Counted from the stretch's first letter, positions 48,548 to 59,948 are shown. The stretch is DNA of 64,000 nucleotides from Prototheca cutis (GCA_002897115.2 BCIH01000010.1:419773-483772), one strand, 5' to 3'. Numbers and translations: made by a program. The notes: generated by a model not told the origin, from the sequence alone.

Positions 48548-49137
48548 CTCAATCTCTTCCAGTCACCACGATCCTCTCAGAAAATGCACGCCAGCATCTG
48601 CGATGGAGCCGTCGCCTGACTGCGCCTAGGAGGCCGCACCCACCTCGAAAGCGATCGACGCACACCAGCCCTGGCAGCCAGACCTGGACTGAGGCAGTGC
48701 AATGGCAGAACAAAGGGCTGATGTGATCAATGCGGGATCAGGCGTGCTATTGGTGCCTTGAAGTGGGGCTCGCCCAAGTCTGCGCCATCGGAGCCGAGAA
48801 GAATTTTCAAGTTCGCTCCCACTTGCTGCGACGATGCCAGGCGAGAATGGCGACTCCGATTGCCAACGGGAGACGTGCCACACATCTCAGAAACCAAGCA
48901 AGCCATGATTACAACCGCAGCAGTGGGCACAGACGTAGTTAAAATATTCATTTCATCATATTGACAATACATGCAAGGCGCTTGAGAGATGTCTCAAGGT
49001 ACGGGAGCTGCCAGGCTGTCGGCGGTGCCGGGCGTCCTGTCGACAACATGCCTGCCGGCACCTACTCTTGACGCACACTGGTATGTACCGCACCCAATGC
49101 GCTGTTTCTACTTTTACATTGGTATACTGCAGCAAAG
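48548..49137. promoter_or_regulatory. Divergent region between SSRP1 and OGFOD1
   Basis: 590 bases that should hold both promoters and the unplaced first exon of OGFOD1. A frame opening at ATG 48989 ends at a fine donor (CACTG|GTATGT at 49080) but does not join the next exon in phase, so it is not used in the model. No other gene is visible. Confidence 0.4.
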
Positions 49138-51543
49138 CGGGCCAGAACAGAGGCAGGCCCTGGCGAGGGCGTGCTGCGTCCTGACGTGACGAGTCCTGCC
49201 AGCCGGGACGCCCTGGCGGCGCAGTATGGCAAGGCCAAGCCCTACCCGCACTGCGTGATCCCCGACATCTGCCGCCCCGAAGCCCTGCTGGCTGTCCGGG
49301 ACGAAATTATTCAGAATGTGCAGGCCACCTACAAGGAGACGGACCTGTTCAACATGTTCCAGACAGGCGACTTGGCAAACCTGGATGGTCTGGACGAAGA
49401 AAGCGCGGCCAAACTCAAGGCGGTCCGCGCGCTGCGTGACGCGCTGTACCGCCCCGAGTTCCGCGCCTTTGTCTCCGCGGTCACCGGGTGTGGCGAGCTG
49501 TCGGACCGGACCGACTGCGCCTGCAACGTCCACGCCCGGGGCGGGCACCTTCTCTGCCACGATGACGTCATCGGCACGCGCGCTGTGTCCTTCATCATCT
49601 ATCTGACGGACCCGGAGCAGCCCTGGACGCCGGAGGACGGTGGGGCCCTGGAACTCTACCCAGAGCACCCAGGTTGGTGGTGGGGGTTCTTTGGAGGGGT
49701 TTGGGGGGGCCGAGGTGGCGAGGGGTTTGAGGGGAGAGGAGGTGATGAGTGCCCCAAGACACGCATTGACACAAGTGACACAAGCCGGGGCCCCTCCCCC
49801 ACCCCACATGACAACACAGATCTCAAAGCACAGTCTGCGGTGTTTCCAACGGCGAGCGTGCTGCCGCAGTGGAACACGTTGGCGATGTTTGCGGTGCAGC
49901 CGGGCGTCAGCTTCCACAGCATCCAAGAGGTCTTCACCGATGCCAAGCCCCGCATGAGCATCCAGGTGTCTGGGTTATAGTTTTTCGGAGGTGGGTTTTC
50001 TTCGTGGGAATGGGATGAGTAGAGCTTGAGCGTTTATTATTGTAATGCATTTGAATGAAACATCATTTAAAGCCCATTGCTGCTGTCGAGAGCCTTTACG
50101 TTCTCAAATGCCCCAACGCAGGGTTGGTTCCACCGGGCCGAGCCTCCCAGCAACAGCGAGCAGGCGACGCTGCGGCTGCTGCAGCTGCAGGACGCCACGC
50201 AGAGTGCGGCGTTCAGGCCACTGCGCGGGGGAGAAGAGGCAGGTGCTGGCGAGGCACCGTGTTCCGATGCTGCGGCATCTGAGCAGCCCAACGGCAAGGG
50301 CACCGGAACGCCGTCCCCGCTGCCCGAGGCCGTGCTTGCGGAGCTGGAGCCCTTTATCAACCCGGTCTACCTCAAGCCCGAGACGTGGCCCAAGGTCACA
50401 GCGGCATTCACAGAGGAAGGGTCAGTGCAGCTGCAGCGGCTGCTGAGGACCGACCTGGCCGATCGGGTGCACGCATCGGTGACGGCGGCCGATGCCGCTG
50501 CTGGGTTGTTAAATACTGGGGCTGAATGCCCACGGTTCCGTGGCTATGACGCCGGCGTGATTGATGGCTGGCAGCCAGTGGGGCCGGCCTTTAAGCAGCG
50601 GTTCCTGCGGTACACCGGCGAGACGGCATTGGAGAGGGATGGTGCACCGTCCAGTGCCGAGCAGGATGCGCCGGGCCCCTTGCTACAACGCATCCTGCAA
50701 GACCTGCTGGCGACCACTGCCTTCAAAGCCCTGATCCGGAAGGTGTGGGTTTTTGTGAGGGGAGTTTTTGCTCCATTGTTCATGGACTGTTGCTGCTGTG
50801 GCATGTAGTGAACTGGGCTTGGAACAAGGCGGCCCTGCCCTACCCCCCTACCAGCTCTTGACACCCTTGTCTGAATCTCAAACTGTCTGCCTGCAACTGC
50901 CTATCTGCAACTCAATTCCCCACCGCCACCAAAAAAAAACATCCATGCATCTAACAGCTGACGACCTTTGGCGTGGAGGAGTGGCGTGGCGAGGTGAGGC
51001 GGTTCCGTCCGGGGTCGGACTACACGGTAGCGCACCATGGCGTGCTGGCATCTGCACCCTGCCTTGACGCTGTCCTCTGTTTCCTCCCCGGCGACGCGGC
51101 GGCAGCTGCGGCGTGGGAGGGCGGGGAACTGGGAGGCTACGAGGCCTACATGCTGGCCGACGAGGGGGAAGAGGGCCCCGCCGGCCAGCGGGCGGAGGTG
51201 TATCGAGCTGCAGGCGAGGACGGTGAGGAGACCGGGGTCCTCAATGTCTGCCCCACCCACAACTGCCTCAGCCTCGTGCTGCGCGACGAAGAGACCGAAC
51301 TCCTCAAGTTTGTCAAGTACGTCAGCGCCGCTGCCCCGGGCAGCCGCTGGGACATTGCGCTGGTGAGTGATGGTTGTGTGGGTGCGTGTTTTAATGGTTG
51401 AGGGAGAGGACTGCGTTTGCGTGGCTTGAAGAGCTGGGGAGAACGAAGGCAGCCCGGCAGCACCAACGCTTTCCTCACCATTGTCGCTGCTGCTGCTGCA
51501 GGAGTACAGCCTGGAAGATGTGGAAGATGATGACGAAGAGTGA
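49138..51543 (+). CDS. OGFOD1: OGFOD1 / Tpa1-Ofd1, prolyl hydroxylase of ribosomal protein uS12 (start unresolved)
   Basis: 2-oxoglutarate/Fe(II) dioxygenase that hydroxylates a proline of RPS23 (uS12) in relatives. Exons: about 49138-49672, 49820-49965, 50122-50742, 50958-51362, 51502-51543. Catalytic half: YGKAKPYPHCVI, NMFQTGDLANLDGL, then the Fe ligands H-x-D in LLCHDDVIGTRAVSFIIYL, the distal His and 2OG-binding Arg in SFHSIQEVFTDAKPRMSI, and GWFH. The second, non-catalytic DSBH half contains INPVYLKPETWPKV, FRPGSDYTVAHHG, LNVCPTHNCLSLVLRDEETE, LLKFVKYVS and WDIALEYSLED, matching OGFOD1 through to its acidic end. About 540 residues. The true start codon lies in an upstream exon I could not place: the reading frame is open leftwards to an AG at 49136-49137, and no ATG in this exon precedes the conserved part. 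Confidence 0.92.
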
Positions 51544-51757
51544 GCAGGCCGATGGACCTCCCCACGGCCCCGGGACGCTGCTCATATTCCTGTCTGTCTA
51601 CAGGCGGCTGTGCTGTTCCCATGAACAAACCCCCACTGCAGCAGACGACCCCACACAGTCCAAACCTCAAGTTAGTGTGACGTTTGGTACAAGGGGGTTA
51701 TCAAGGGTCGAGCCAATTATGAATCAGTCTAAACACAGCCCCACGCTCAAAAGGAAT

Positions 51758-51793
<36 letters not shown>

Positions 51794-52020
51794 AAAAGAA
51801 AGAGACCTACAAGTGTACTGGCAGTACAGGGTGGGTCGACCGATCAGGGGATCACATCACACCCCTGTCGTCTGGGTGATGGCCCAGAACGTCCTGACCA
51901 GCTGGATGCCAGGGATTGATGGATAGATGAACGACTGGATCGGCAAGCTCCATGGCATTCCTCTGAACTTGCACATACACGCCGGATTTGGAGTGTGCAC
52001 CAGCACAGCACCATGCATCA
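51544..52020. other. Convergent intergenic region with (TG)n repeat
   Basis: 477 bases between the 3' ends of OGFOD1 and the P450 reductase. It contains a TG dinucleotide tract at about 51760-51791. No gene is seen. Confidence 0.6.
51760..51791 (+). repeat. (TG)n microsatellite
   Basis: About 16 uninterrupted TG units in the convergent intergenic region. Confidence 0.95.
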
Positions 52021-54272
52021 TTACCAAATATCACGCTGGATGCGGCCCTCTGCGATCAGCGCCTTGAACCAGGCCGTGCCGGCCGGCTCGCTACCCAGTT
52101 TCGTTGACGCGATTTCCACCATCGTGGTGCTGACGTCCCGGGCCATGCCCTTGGCGTCGCCGCACACGTAGAGACTGCCCTTTTGCTGGTACAGCGCGTG
52201 CCAGAGGTCATCGGCAGCCTGGGTCATCAGATGCTGGACGTAGACTTTGCTTGGTCCATCGCGGGAGAACGCGACGTGCAGCTGCGACAGCGCTCCATTG
52301 TCCACGAATTGTGCGAGCTCGTCGCCGTAGATGTAGTCGGCGGCTTCGTGCCGGCATCCGAAGAACAGCGTCGCAGGACCCAGGTTACTGCCGTGGCCGG
52401 TCTTTATCAACTCGCTGCGTTCCTGGAGGAAACCACGGAACGGAGCGAGTCCTGTGCCGGGCCCCACCATGACCACGGGCCGCGTGCGGTCTTGGGGCAG
52501 TCGGAAGGTCGACCGCCGCACAAACACGTTCACACTATCGCCCGGGCGCAGTGTCGCCAGGTACCCGCTGGCTACGCCGCGTCGGCTGCCGCGGCCGCCG
52601 GGCAGGCTGTCGTCCACGACCGCGCAGGTGATGCTGGGCGCCGCCGGTGCGGCCAGGGGCGACGACGAGATGGAATAATACCGCGGCTGCAGCGCGTCGG
52701 CGACCGAAGCGAAGAAGCTGCCAAGGCAAGGCCGGGCCGAGGGGAAATCCGCAAGCACCTCGAGCAACGAGCGCTTGGGTGTGACGACGTACGCGTGGTA
52801 GTCATCCTTGCCCTCGGGGGCCGCCATGCGCCGGAGTCGCCCCGCCTGCGTCTCGTCAGCCGCGCAGGCCGCCAGTGCGGCCAGCGCCGCCTTGCTGGGC
52901 GGGCCCTGTAGATCGGGAACTGTAGCCAGGGCCTCGCGCAAGGTTGTCGGGCCCGTGAAGGGCGGCGCCATACCGCTTGCGGTCGGCCCGAGCGTGAAAG
53001 TGAACTCGAGATCCACCCCAAGCGCAGCCGCGGCTGCAGCAACCGCTTCCTCTGAATTGCGGGGCAGGACGGCGATGTGGTCGCCCGCCTCATACACCGC
53101 AGAAGATCCCGTCATGTCCACTTCCACGTGCACGCACGAACGGTCCGAGGCGGCGGTGTGCAGCTCACGGGCAGCGAGAACGCGAGCTTTGAATGCGTCG
53201 CCCGCACCCGTACCCTTGCCCCTCGCCCGCGGCGACAGCGGCTCCGTCAATTGTACCGTGATTGAACTGGGGGTGACCGTGTATGCTTCAATGGACACAG
53301 CGCTTCCATCCCCGGGGGCCCCAGCGGCGCCAAGGCAGCCGTCCGCGTCCAGCACAGCCAGGAGCCGCTCGGTCCAGCCGTCGAAATCGGCGTCGATGTC
53401 GTCGTCGTCGTCGCCCAGACCAGGGTCAAGCAGCGCCCTGGCCCCCAGGTCGGCCATTACACCGTGCAGGCGCTGGCCCACCGCGCAAAAGTGCTCGTAT
53501 TGCCGGTTACCCAGCGCAAACACGCCATACGTCACGTCCTGTGATGTGCGGGGTCGGCGTGGCTGTGTCTGCTATGCGAGGACGAGGACGACATACGACG
53601 TGTTTCGTAAGGAAAGCAGCAGCGATTCTTCCGCTGGACAGATTAGCTCTCTTCCCCCGGCAAAAGCAACAACGCCGGACACCCAGATCCCTTTAGTCGC
53701 ATGGAGAAAGCCGGAATTCAAATGGCAGCACTGCTAGCAAATGCATATCCCTCCCAAACCCAAGGACAGTCTTGCAACACCAACGCCCACTGCCTTGCCT
53801 CCAGGAAGTCGCTGTCGTCGCCGTCCTCTGCCTTTTCGACCAGCCAGTCGTGGAACTCGGCGGCCGAGTCGGTGGGCTCGCCGTCGCCATAGGTGGCCAT
53901 GAGCAGCAGGACCAGGGACTCTTTGGGGAGGCGCTCCTGCACGGGGTACCCCTCCACGTCCAGTGCCACAAACTGCTTGCCGCTGGCCCCATACCGCGTC
54001 TCCAGCTGGGAACGCAGAGACTTCGCAAAGCGCTCGGCGGTGCCCGTCTGGGTGCCGTACAGGATCAGCACCCGGTCGGCAGGCTCCTCGGCCGCCCGGT
54101 CCACGGCCCTGGTGTCCACATGGATTGCGGGCTTGCCGTTGGCCGCCACGGGCTTGGACAATGAGGCCAGCGGGTCCTTGTCCTTGAGCATGAAGTAGGC
54201 GACACACAGGGTCAGCGCCAGCACGACGACGGCAGTGGCAAGGCCCGCGGGGCCCAGCCCCAGCACCGCCAT
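52021..54272 (-). CDS. CPR: NADPH-cytochrome P450 reductase
   Basis: Two exons, 53799-54272 and 52021-53538, give 663 residues. ER-anchored flavoprotein passing electrons from NADPH through FAD and FMN to P450s, heme oxygenase and sterol enzymes. Residues about 10-30 are one hydrophobic anchor (LATAVVVLALTLCVAYFML). The flavodoxin domain has ILYGTQTGTAERFAKSL, LLLMATYGDGEPTDSA and YGVFALGNRQYEHF. The FAD domain has RYYSISSS at about 444-451. NADPH-site motifs are VMVGPGTGLAPFRGFLQER (from about 516), FFGCRHEAADYIY and LYVCGDAKGMARDV; the C-terminal residue is Trp, as required for NADPH discrimination. The single intron has a GC donor (GAG|GCAAGG) and an ordinary CAG acceptor; it is the only join that keeps the DFLE-DVTYGVF frame. 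The start is the first ATG before the anchor. Confidence 0.96.
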
Positions 54273-54653
54273 GGCTGAGAAAGACCACAGGTCGATTCAA
54301 GGGGCGGGCCCTACCATGACACCACGAAGACTCCTGTGACAACCTGACACGAAATGCATAATTTATAGCTTTATTCAGCTTGCTATAAAGCTGTCAGTGG
54401 GAAGCTCCAGGCTCGAGCTCATGTGGAAGTGCGCGCGGCGCGAGGAGACGTCTCACCTTGCAAGGTTACGTAATAGTGATCGCGGATCAGAATTACCTGG
54501 GACCGGTGTTTTCACCTGGGTACTGCCTCGCGCGGGCTTGACAGGGCCGATCCCTGTTGCCAGCGACTACACGCCGTTTGTGGATGCCAATTTGTTGCAG
54601 ATACAGGGCGTTCATGTGCCGCTGAGTCGCGCTCCCAGCGTACGGCCGGAGTG
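54273..54653. promoter_or_regulatory. Divergent promoter region CPR / RPN9 with two facing TATA-like boxes
   Basis: 381 bases between outward-facing start codons. TTTATAGC at 54362-54369 and its reverse complement GCTATAAA at 54382-54389 form an inverted pair, so a TATAAA reads towards each gene: about 90 bases before the CPR start and about 265 before the RPN9 start. Placement as core promoters is inference. Confidence 0.45.
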
Positions 54654-56522
54654 ATGGATCGCAACGAGCAGTTCCTGTCGCAGGTAGCTGCCGAGCGACC
54701 GGAGCTGGTGGAGGATGTGGAGGCTCTGTCCACTCTATACAGGCAAAAATTGTGGCACGAGCTTTCCGTCAAGCTGGAGGAGTTGGTACAGACGGAGAGG
54801 TTCCAGCGGGACGGCATCCTGCTCTCCCTGTACCAGAACTTCATCGCCAGCTTCTCCTCGCACATCAACCTCCTCAAACTGGCATCGTTCGCCGTGGCCG
54901 CTGCCAAGCAGATTCAAAATCCCGAGGTGTGGGTGGGTGCAGGCGGGGATGGGAAAGCCTTCTGGTTTCAGATTCGGTGGCTGGGCGATCACGTTGCTGG
55001 ATCGCTTATGCTGCCGCATGCCAGCACTCTCAGAAAAGTTCATGTGGTGATCGTGGCTGTGGTACTGTCTTATCCTTGAATGGGGGGGGGTTATTGTCCA
55101 GACTATGGGGCTGCCTGCACTGGTAGTGGGGACCCCATCCTCGCCCGATCCCGCCAGACCTAAACAAGGAGCTTTTGGAGGGTTGATTGCAAACTCCTCA
55201 CCATTGCAACGCACGTGCAGGAGGCCTCTGCGTTCCTGCAAGATGTCATCGAGGGCCTGGAGAACCTGAAGCAGCATGCTGCCGTGCAGCCCATCCTGTA
55301 CCTGAAGATGCACCGGGCAATCTATGCGATTGCCATGAGCAAGTGGGACGAGGCGAGCAAGGCGCTGCGAGCCGGCGAGGCCGAGCTGGCCAGCCTGGAC
55401 GATGTACGTTTTGCTTGGGGGGTTCCTGGCTGTTGACTGGAGATGAGGTTGCGGACGGGCGGTCAGTCCTAAGCATGACCAATTCCCCTCTCTTGGTATG
55501 ACATGCCCAGGTGGACCCGGTCGTCTCGGCAGCCGTCCACAGCGTTGCCATGAGTTTCCACAAGGCGCGGCAGGAGTTTGGGCCATACTTCCGGTCCGCA
55601 CTGCAATACTTGTCCTACGTCCGACAGGCAGACTTTGGCGCCGAGGAGCGCTTGGTGAGCAGGGTTTTTTTTGGGGGGGGGGGGGGGTTCTGGATGCTTG
55701 CGGCCATGGCTGCATATGTGGATTTGTCGGTGAGGCATCCAGGCTGCCCAGACGGACCCTGATCGACCGAAACTTGAAGCATTCCAGCAACGGTCCAATC
55801 GCACACAACAGGCGCTAGCGGTGGACATCAGCCTGGCTGCGCTGCTGGGTGAGGACGTCTACAACTTTGGCGAGCTGCTCCAGCACCCCATCGTACGCCA
55901 TGACACATATCTTTTTGTGGATCGGGTGAACACGATCTGGCGAGGGATTTGCATGGGGTACGAGCCATTTTTTCCGGCATGCGGATTAGCCAACAGCAAT
56001 CAACCCCCAAAAATTGACTTGCAGGTGGAGGCATTGGGCGAGCCCGGTGCGGGACTGGAGTGGCTGCACGAGCTGCTGGCGGTGTTCAATGCCGGGGACA
56101 TCCACGGCTACGACGCGCTGTGCGTGGCGCACGCGGCCCGGTTGAATGCGCAGCCTGCGCTGGTGGCGAACGAGCGGCGGCTGCGCGAGAAGATCACGCT
56201 GCTGGCGCTGACGGAGATGGTGGCGGGCCTGCCCCCCGAGCAGCGCACGCTGCGGCTGGAGGACGTCGCGGAGCGGGCAAAGCTGCCGGCCGATGGTGTG
56301 GAGTTTCTGCTGATGAAGGCGCTGTCCCTGCGTCTCATTGCCGCGCGCATCGACCAGGTGGCCGGGACGGTTTCCGTCAGCTGGGTCCAGCCGCGGGTGC
56401 TGACCAAGCAGGGTGTGACGTTGTTGGCGGAACGCCTGGATGACTGGGCCGACCGCGTCCAAGCTGTCCAAGCCGAGCTCACCGACGCGGCTGCGGGGCT
56501 TGTCGCGCCCGTCGCTCATTGA
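54654..56522 (+). CDS. RPN9: 26S proteasome regulatory subunit RPN9 (PSMD13)
   Basis: Five exons in phase: 54654-54926, 55221-55403, 55511-55654, 55812-55892, 56025-56522; 392 residues (human PSMD13 376, plant RPN9 386). PCI subunit of the 19S lid. The N-terminal helical repeats include YRQKLWHELSVKLEEL and LYQNFIASFSSHINLLKLAS; then FLQDVIEGLENLK, PILYLKMHRAIYAIAMS, EFGPYFRSALQYLSYV, and DISLAALLGEDVYNFGELLQHPI, all recognisable RPN9 blocks. The PCI winged helix in exon 5 has ANERRLREKITLLALTEMV, RLEDVAERAKLPADGVEFLL, MKALSLRLIAARIDQVAGTV and SWVQPRVL. The ATG at 54654 is the first in frame after an upstream stop. A TGTAA element at 56783-56787 could be its polyadenylation signal. All introns are GT-AG. 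Confidence 0.95.
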
Positions 56523-56883
56523 CTGCTCTCTCTCGGGATGGAGCAGTGTTCCCTTGGCATCATGTGCTTTGTTTGGATGTGTTTGGGAGGCTGGAGGGAG
56601 TCCTGGTGCTCTGCTGGGAACAATGGTCCATCCCACCGAATGCGCACTCCAGCCTCGAGCCACGCTCGAAAATGCGTTTAAAAAATTGCAAAAACGAGCG
56701 GAGCAGGTGAGTGCCCGAAAGGTCGACTCTCCTCGGTCGAGCGCAGTACAGTGGCCAATCTGGAAGGTGAAGACAACTCGACTGTAACAATCATGAAGAG
56801 GAGCACGCAAAGAGCCGGTGCCATGCCCTGACAGCGCCGGGAAATTGGTCGACGACCCCTCCACCCTCCGGCTCGCTCTAGTC
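56523..56883. other. Intergenic region RPN9-ARPC4, no gene seen
   Basis: 361 bases between two genes on the same strand; holds the RPN9 3' end and ARPC4 promoter. No separate gene is supported. Confidence 0.5.
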
Positions 56884-57825
56884 ATGTCGGAGTCTCGGCA
56901 AGAGTACCTCGACGCGGTGCGGCGCGGCATCCAGCAGGCACTGTGCCTGCTGGACTTCCCATCGCCCTACGTGGAGGGGTACACCAAGCCTGTCATCGAG
57001 ACGGAACCCGCGGGGCACCCCCTCATCGCCGCGCCCGTGGTCGTCTCCAGGAGTCCCCAGGAGGCCTGCCTCATCGAGCACTCCATCAACGCCAGCAGAG
57101 TCTCTTTCAAGTTCCAGTCCCAGGACGGGCTGGACCGATACATCCTCGCCACATACCTAAACCACGTCATGCACAGGTGCGTGGCGTGTGGGCTGCCAGG
57201 AGAGCATGGCACCTGCGCTGCCAGTCTCACCTGTCCCGCAGGGAGTATCTTGCTTGCCTGGCTGCACAGCCTTGCGTTCAACACATCGCACAAACATCTT
57301 TTCTACCACTTGTGACAGGGCCGAGGATCTTGGCATCGTCCGGAGGGTGGCGCTCCCGGGCTATGACGTGACTTTCCTCATCACTTTTGAGCATTTGACG
57401 CACATGCAGCCCCATAAACTGGTGGAATTCGTCATGCAGGTATGCATGGTGTTTGGGTGTGCCTGTGCAGCTCGGCACATGGCCCCTGGGAGTGGGGGGA
57501 ATGTCCTGGTGGTCTGGCGCCGGTGTGAAGTGATCCTGCACACCACCCCTGCCCATTCAAACCACAAGCCACTTGTTGGGAAAACGTAGCTCATGGCGTA
57601 AGCCTGCCTGTTTCTGTGTCTCCTTGTGTTTCATTCAATGCACGGGCATCAACTTGGCAAGGTGCATGACAGCCATGGCCCCAAGCTACCATCCAACCTG
57701 TTCAGTTCCTGGAGCAGCTTGGCACTGACACCAAGGCTGCAAAGCTCATGCTGCGGGCGCAGGGAAGGAAGGCAGTGGCGGGCTTCTGGTCTATGATGCA
57801 AGAAACCGGAGTTGGGGCCCGATAG
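56884..57825 (+). CDS. ARPC4: Actin-related protein 2/3 complex subunit 4 (ARPC4, p20)
   Basis: Three exons in phase: 56884-57176, 57319-57439, 57706-57825; 177 residues (animal ARPC4 168). Core subunit of the Arp2/3 complex that nucleates branched actin. Conserved order: YLDAVRRGIQQALCLLDFPS, KPVIETE, APVVVSRSPQEACLIEHSIN, RVSFKFQSQDGLDRYI, MHRAEDLGIVRRVALPGYDV, TFLITFEHLTHMQPHKLVEF and VMQFLEQLGT. The start at 56884 matches the family N-terminus (M-x-x-x-x-x-x-YLxAVR); the frame is open further upstream to an ATG at 56818 that would add 22 residues not seen in the family. All introns are GT-AG. Confidence 0.94.
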
Positions 57826-58208
57826 CACTTGTCGAGGCCGCCCGGCCTGCTGGCACTCTGGCCCCTGCCACGAGCCGCATTTTTTCGGAGCTGGCATGAA
57901 CGAGCCTGACTTGCTACCTCAACTTGTTCGCGTTGCCATCATATCCTCGGTGCCTTTTTACTTGATACGAGACTTTGGTTTGCTGACTGTATTACGCTCG
58001 CTGGAGAGTATAGGGCTCGTTTTCAGTGGACAGTCGAGCAGGCGTTGCGAGAAGGACTGGGAGCGTTCACCAGCCGCATCCGCCGCTGGTTCAGCCAGCG
58101 CAGCAGGACTTGACCGCGCTGGGCGCACTTTTGGTGAAACCTTTGACACCGCATAGCAATATTGGGGGAGCTACCAGCTGAACGAGAGGGAGTGGGTCGG
58201 CGGAGACC
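57826..58208. other. Intergenic region ARPC4-RPC6, no gene seen
   Basis: 383 bases between two genes on the same strand. An 114-codon open frame crosses it but has no recognisable feature and no splice context. Confidence 0.5.
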
Positions 58209-58848
58209 ATGGAGCAGCAAGTCCTGGCGGCGTGCTTCCGGTACCCAGAGGTCAGGCCCTGGGGTTTGGCGGTGTCATGGGGCAACCCAATCTGGCATGA
58301 GAGGAGACCATGGATGGCATGAACACCTCGTGCACACATAGCATAGCATGTGATCGTTGCTAACATTGCATGCTGCCTTCCCAATGAACTGACAGGGAGC
58401 CACCAACGACAACCTGGCCAAAGAGTTGCCGGAGATGTCCATGGTGGATATTGCCCAGGCAATCAACAACCTCCTGAGCGTGCGTGTTTTGTAGTGGGGT
58501 GTGGGTTATTATATGGAACGCAGGATGTTTTCAGTTCTGCAGCTGCATGGCGCATGCGTCCCCTGGTGACCCCCCGATATGCAGCCCTCGCCTTTCCTGC
58601 CCCAGGTCATCGATTCCCATGTTTAACACCAACCCCCCAATCGCGTTGACATATTTTCATCTACTGTTGCAGAACCATCGGGTCCAGGTCATGCTCAAGG
58701 GGCCCAACAATGAGCCGATATACAAAGCTGTCCAAAAGGAAGAAGCCAACAAGTGAGTGCCAAAGGGGGCAGAGGTGTGGTTAAGAGTGCCTGTCTGTGC
58801 CTGCTCGGCATCTGATTGATTGGGGGGAGCCCACCCAACCCCCCCATC

Positions 58849-58885
<37 letters not shown>

Positions 58886-59948
58886 CCCCCCCCACCCCCC
58901 CCCCCCCCCCCCCCCCCCCCACACACACATATACACAATTCGCACATGTGAACTGCCTGGCACTGCAGGTTCAAGGCACTGAATGTGGAGGAGCTGTTGG
59001 TGTACCAGTGCATCTCCCGAGCCGGCAATGTTGGTGAGTGGCTTGTTGTGTGTCTTTACTAGTACATTGCATGGATGGATGTCCGCTTGTGTGGTTGAGA
59101 AACAGTAGCAAATAACCCACCCTCGTCTGTGTGCATGCCCCCCCCCCCCCCCCCCCAGGCATTTGGACCAAGGACATCAAGCGACGGACAAACCTGCCTC
59201 AAGTCAAGATTAACAAGATTGTGACTTCGTTGCAGGGCCGGAACTTGATCAAGCTGGTCAAGAGCGTTCAAAATTCTAACCGCAAGGTATGCCAGCGTGG
59301 CAGTGTCCAGGGACAGCTGTCCGCTCGTGCCCTCTGGATCTTTCTTCCCCAACCCCCAACCCCCACCCACCACCCACCACCATTAGCCTAAAAGAGAGAC
59401 GATCAAAACATGCACGCAGATGTACATGCTGGCAGAGCTTGAACCGGCGCGGGAGATCACAGGGGGCCCATGGTACAACCCTGATGGCAAGCTGGATGCC
59501 TCGTTTATCGACGGCATGCAGCAGGCCGCACTAGGGTTCCTCCGGGCCAAGGGTGTCTGCACCGTGGCAGACGTGCTGGACTTCATTGAAGAAAAGAAAG
59601 TGTGTCAGCTGCCGCTGCAGACTGAGGACGTCAGCCTGCTGCTAAACAACCTGGTCTACTCGGGCCTCGTAGAAAGCATGGAGGACGCCGATGGCGATGT
59701 CGTCTACCGACTGGTGAGTGAGTGGGCAGGAGGGGTTGCATTTTAACCACATGCACTTCACCAGGAATAAGTAGACTCCTCCCACATACACCTACAACCT
59801 ACCACCACAGGCACTGCAACCAGAACTAGAAAACACGCCATTGGCGGANCTTCCGTGTGGAGTGTGTCCGGTCATCCACGACTGCTGCGACGGCGGGGCA
59901 ATCTCCCCCGCAACATGCGTGTACTATAAGCACTGGCTCGACTTTTGA
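58209..59948 (+). CDS. RPC6: DNA-directed RNA polymerase III subunit RPC6 (POLR3F, RPC34)
   Basis: Seven exons in phase: 58209-58250, 58396-58479, 58673-58752, 58969-59033, 59159-59286, 59420-59713, 59811-59948; 276 residues. Part of the Pol III RPC3-RPC6-RPC7 trimer for initiation. Three winged helices are recognisable: LAKELPEMSMVDIAQAINNL; VYQCISRAGNVGIWTKDIKR then NLPQVKINKIVTSLQGRNLI; and the last covering GPWYNPDGKLDASFIDGMQQ, ALGFLRAKGVCTVADVLDFI and LQTEDVSLLLNNLVYSGLVE. The final exon holds the Cys-rich tail CGVCPVIHDCCDGGAISPAT then CVYYKHWLDF, which in relatives binds an iron-sulfur cluster (C-x2-C, C, C). One N makes the codon at 59847-59849 ambiguous. Intron 3 contains a long poly-C tract and the acceptor of exon 5 directly follows another C run; both may be length-inaccurate. 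Confidence 0.96.
58850..58920 (+). repeat. Poly-C tract
   Basis: About 70 bases of C with two single-base interruptions, in the third RPC6 intron, followed by a short CA repeat. Such tracts are often mis-sized in assemblies. Confidence 0.95.

Noticed and set aside
48989..49080. First exon of OGFOD1 starting at ATG 48989
   Set aside because: Its donor is excellent, but joining to either AG near 49132 or 49137 puts the conserved frame out of phase.
49171..49173. GTG as the OGFOD1 start
   Set aside because: Nuclear genes of this kind start with ATG and the frame is open further upstream, so an upstream exon is more likely.
57812..58156. 114-codon open frame between ARPC4 and RPC6
   Set aside because: No family resemblance, no splice context, and it overlaps the ARPC4 stop region; probably chance.
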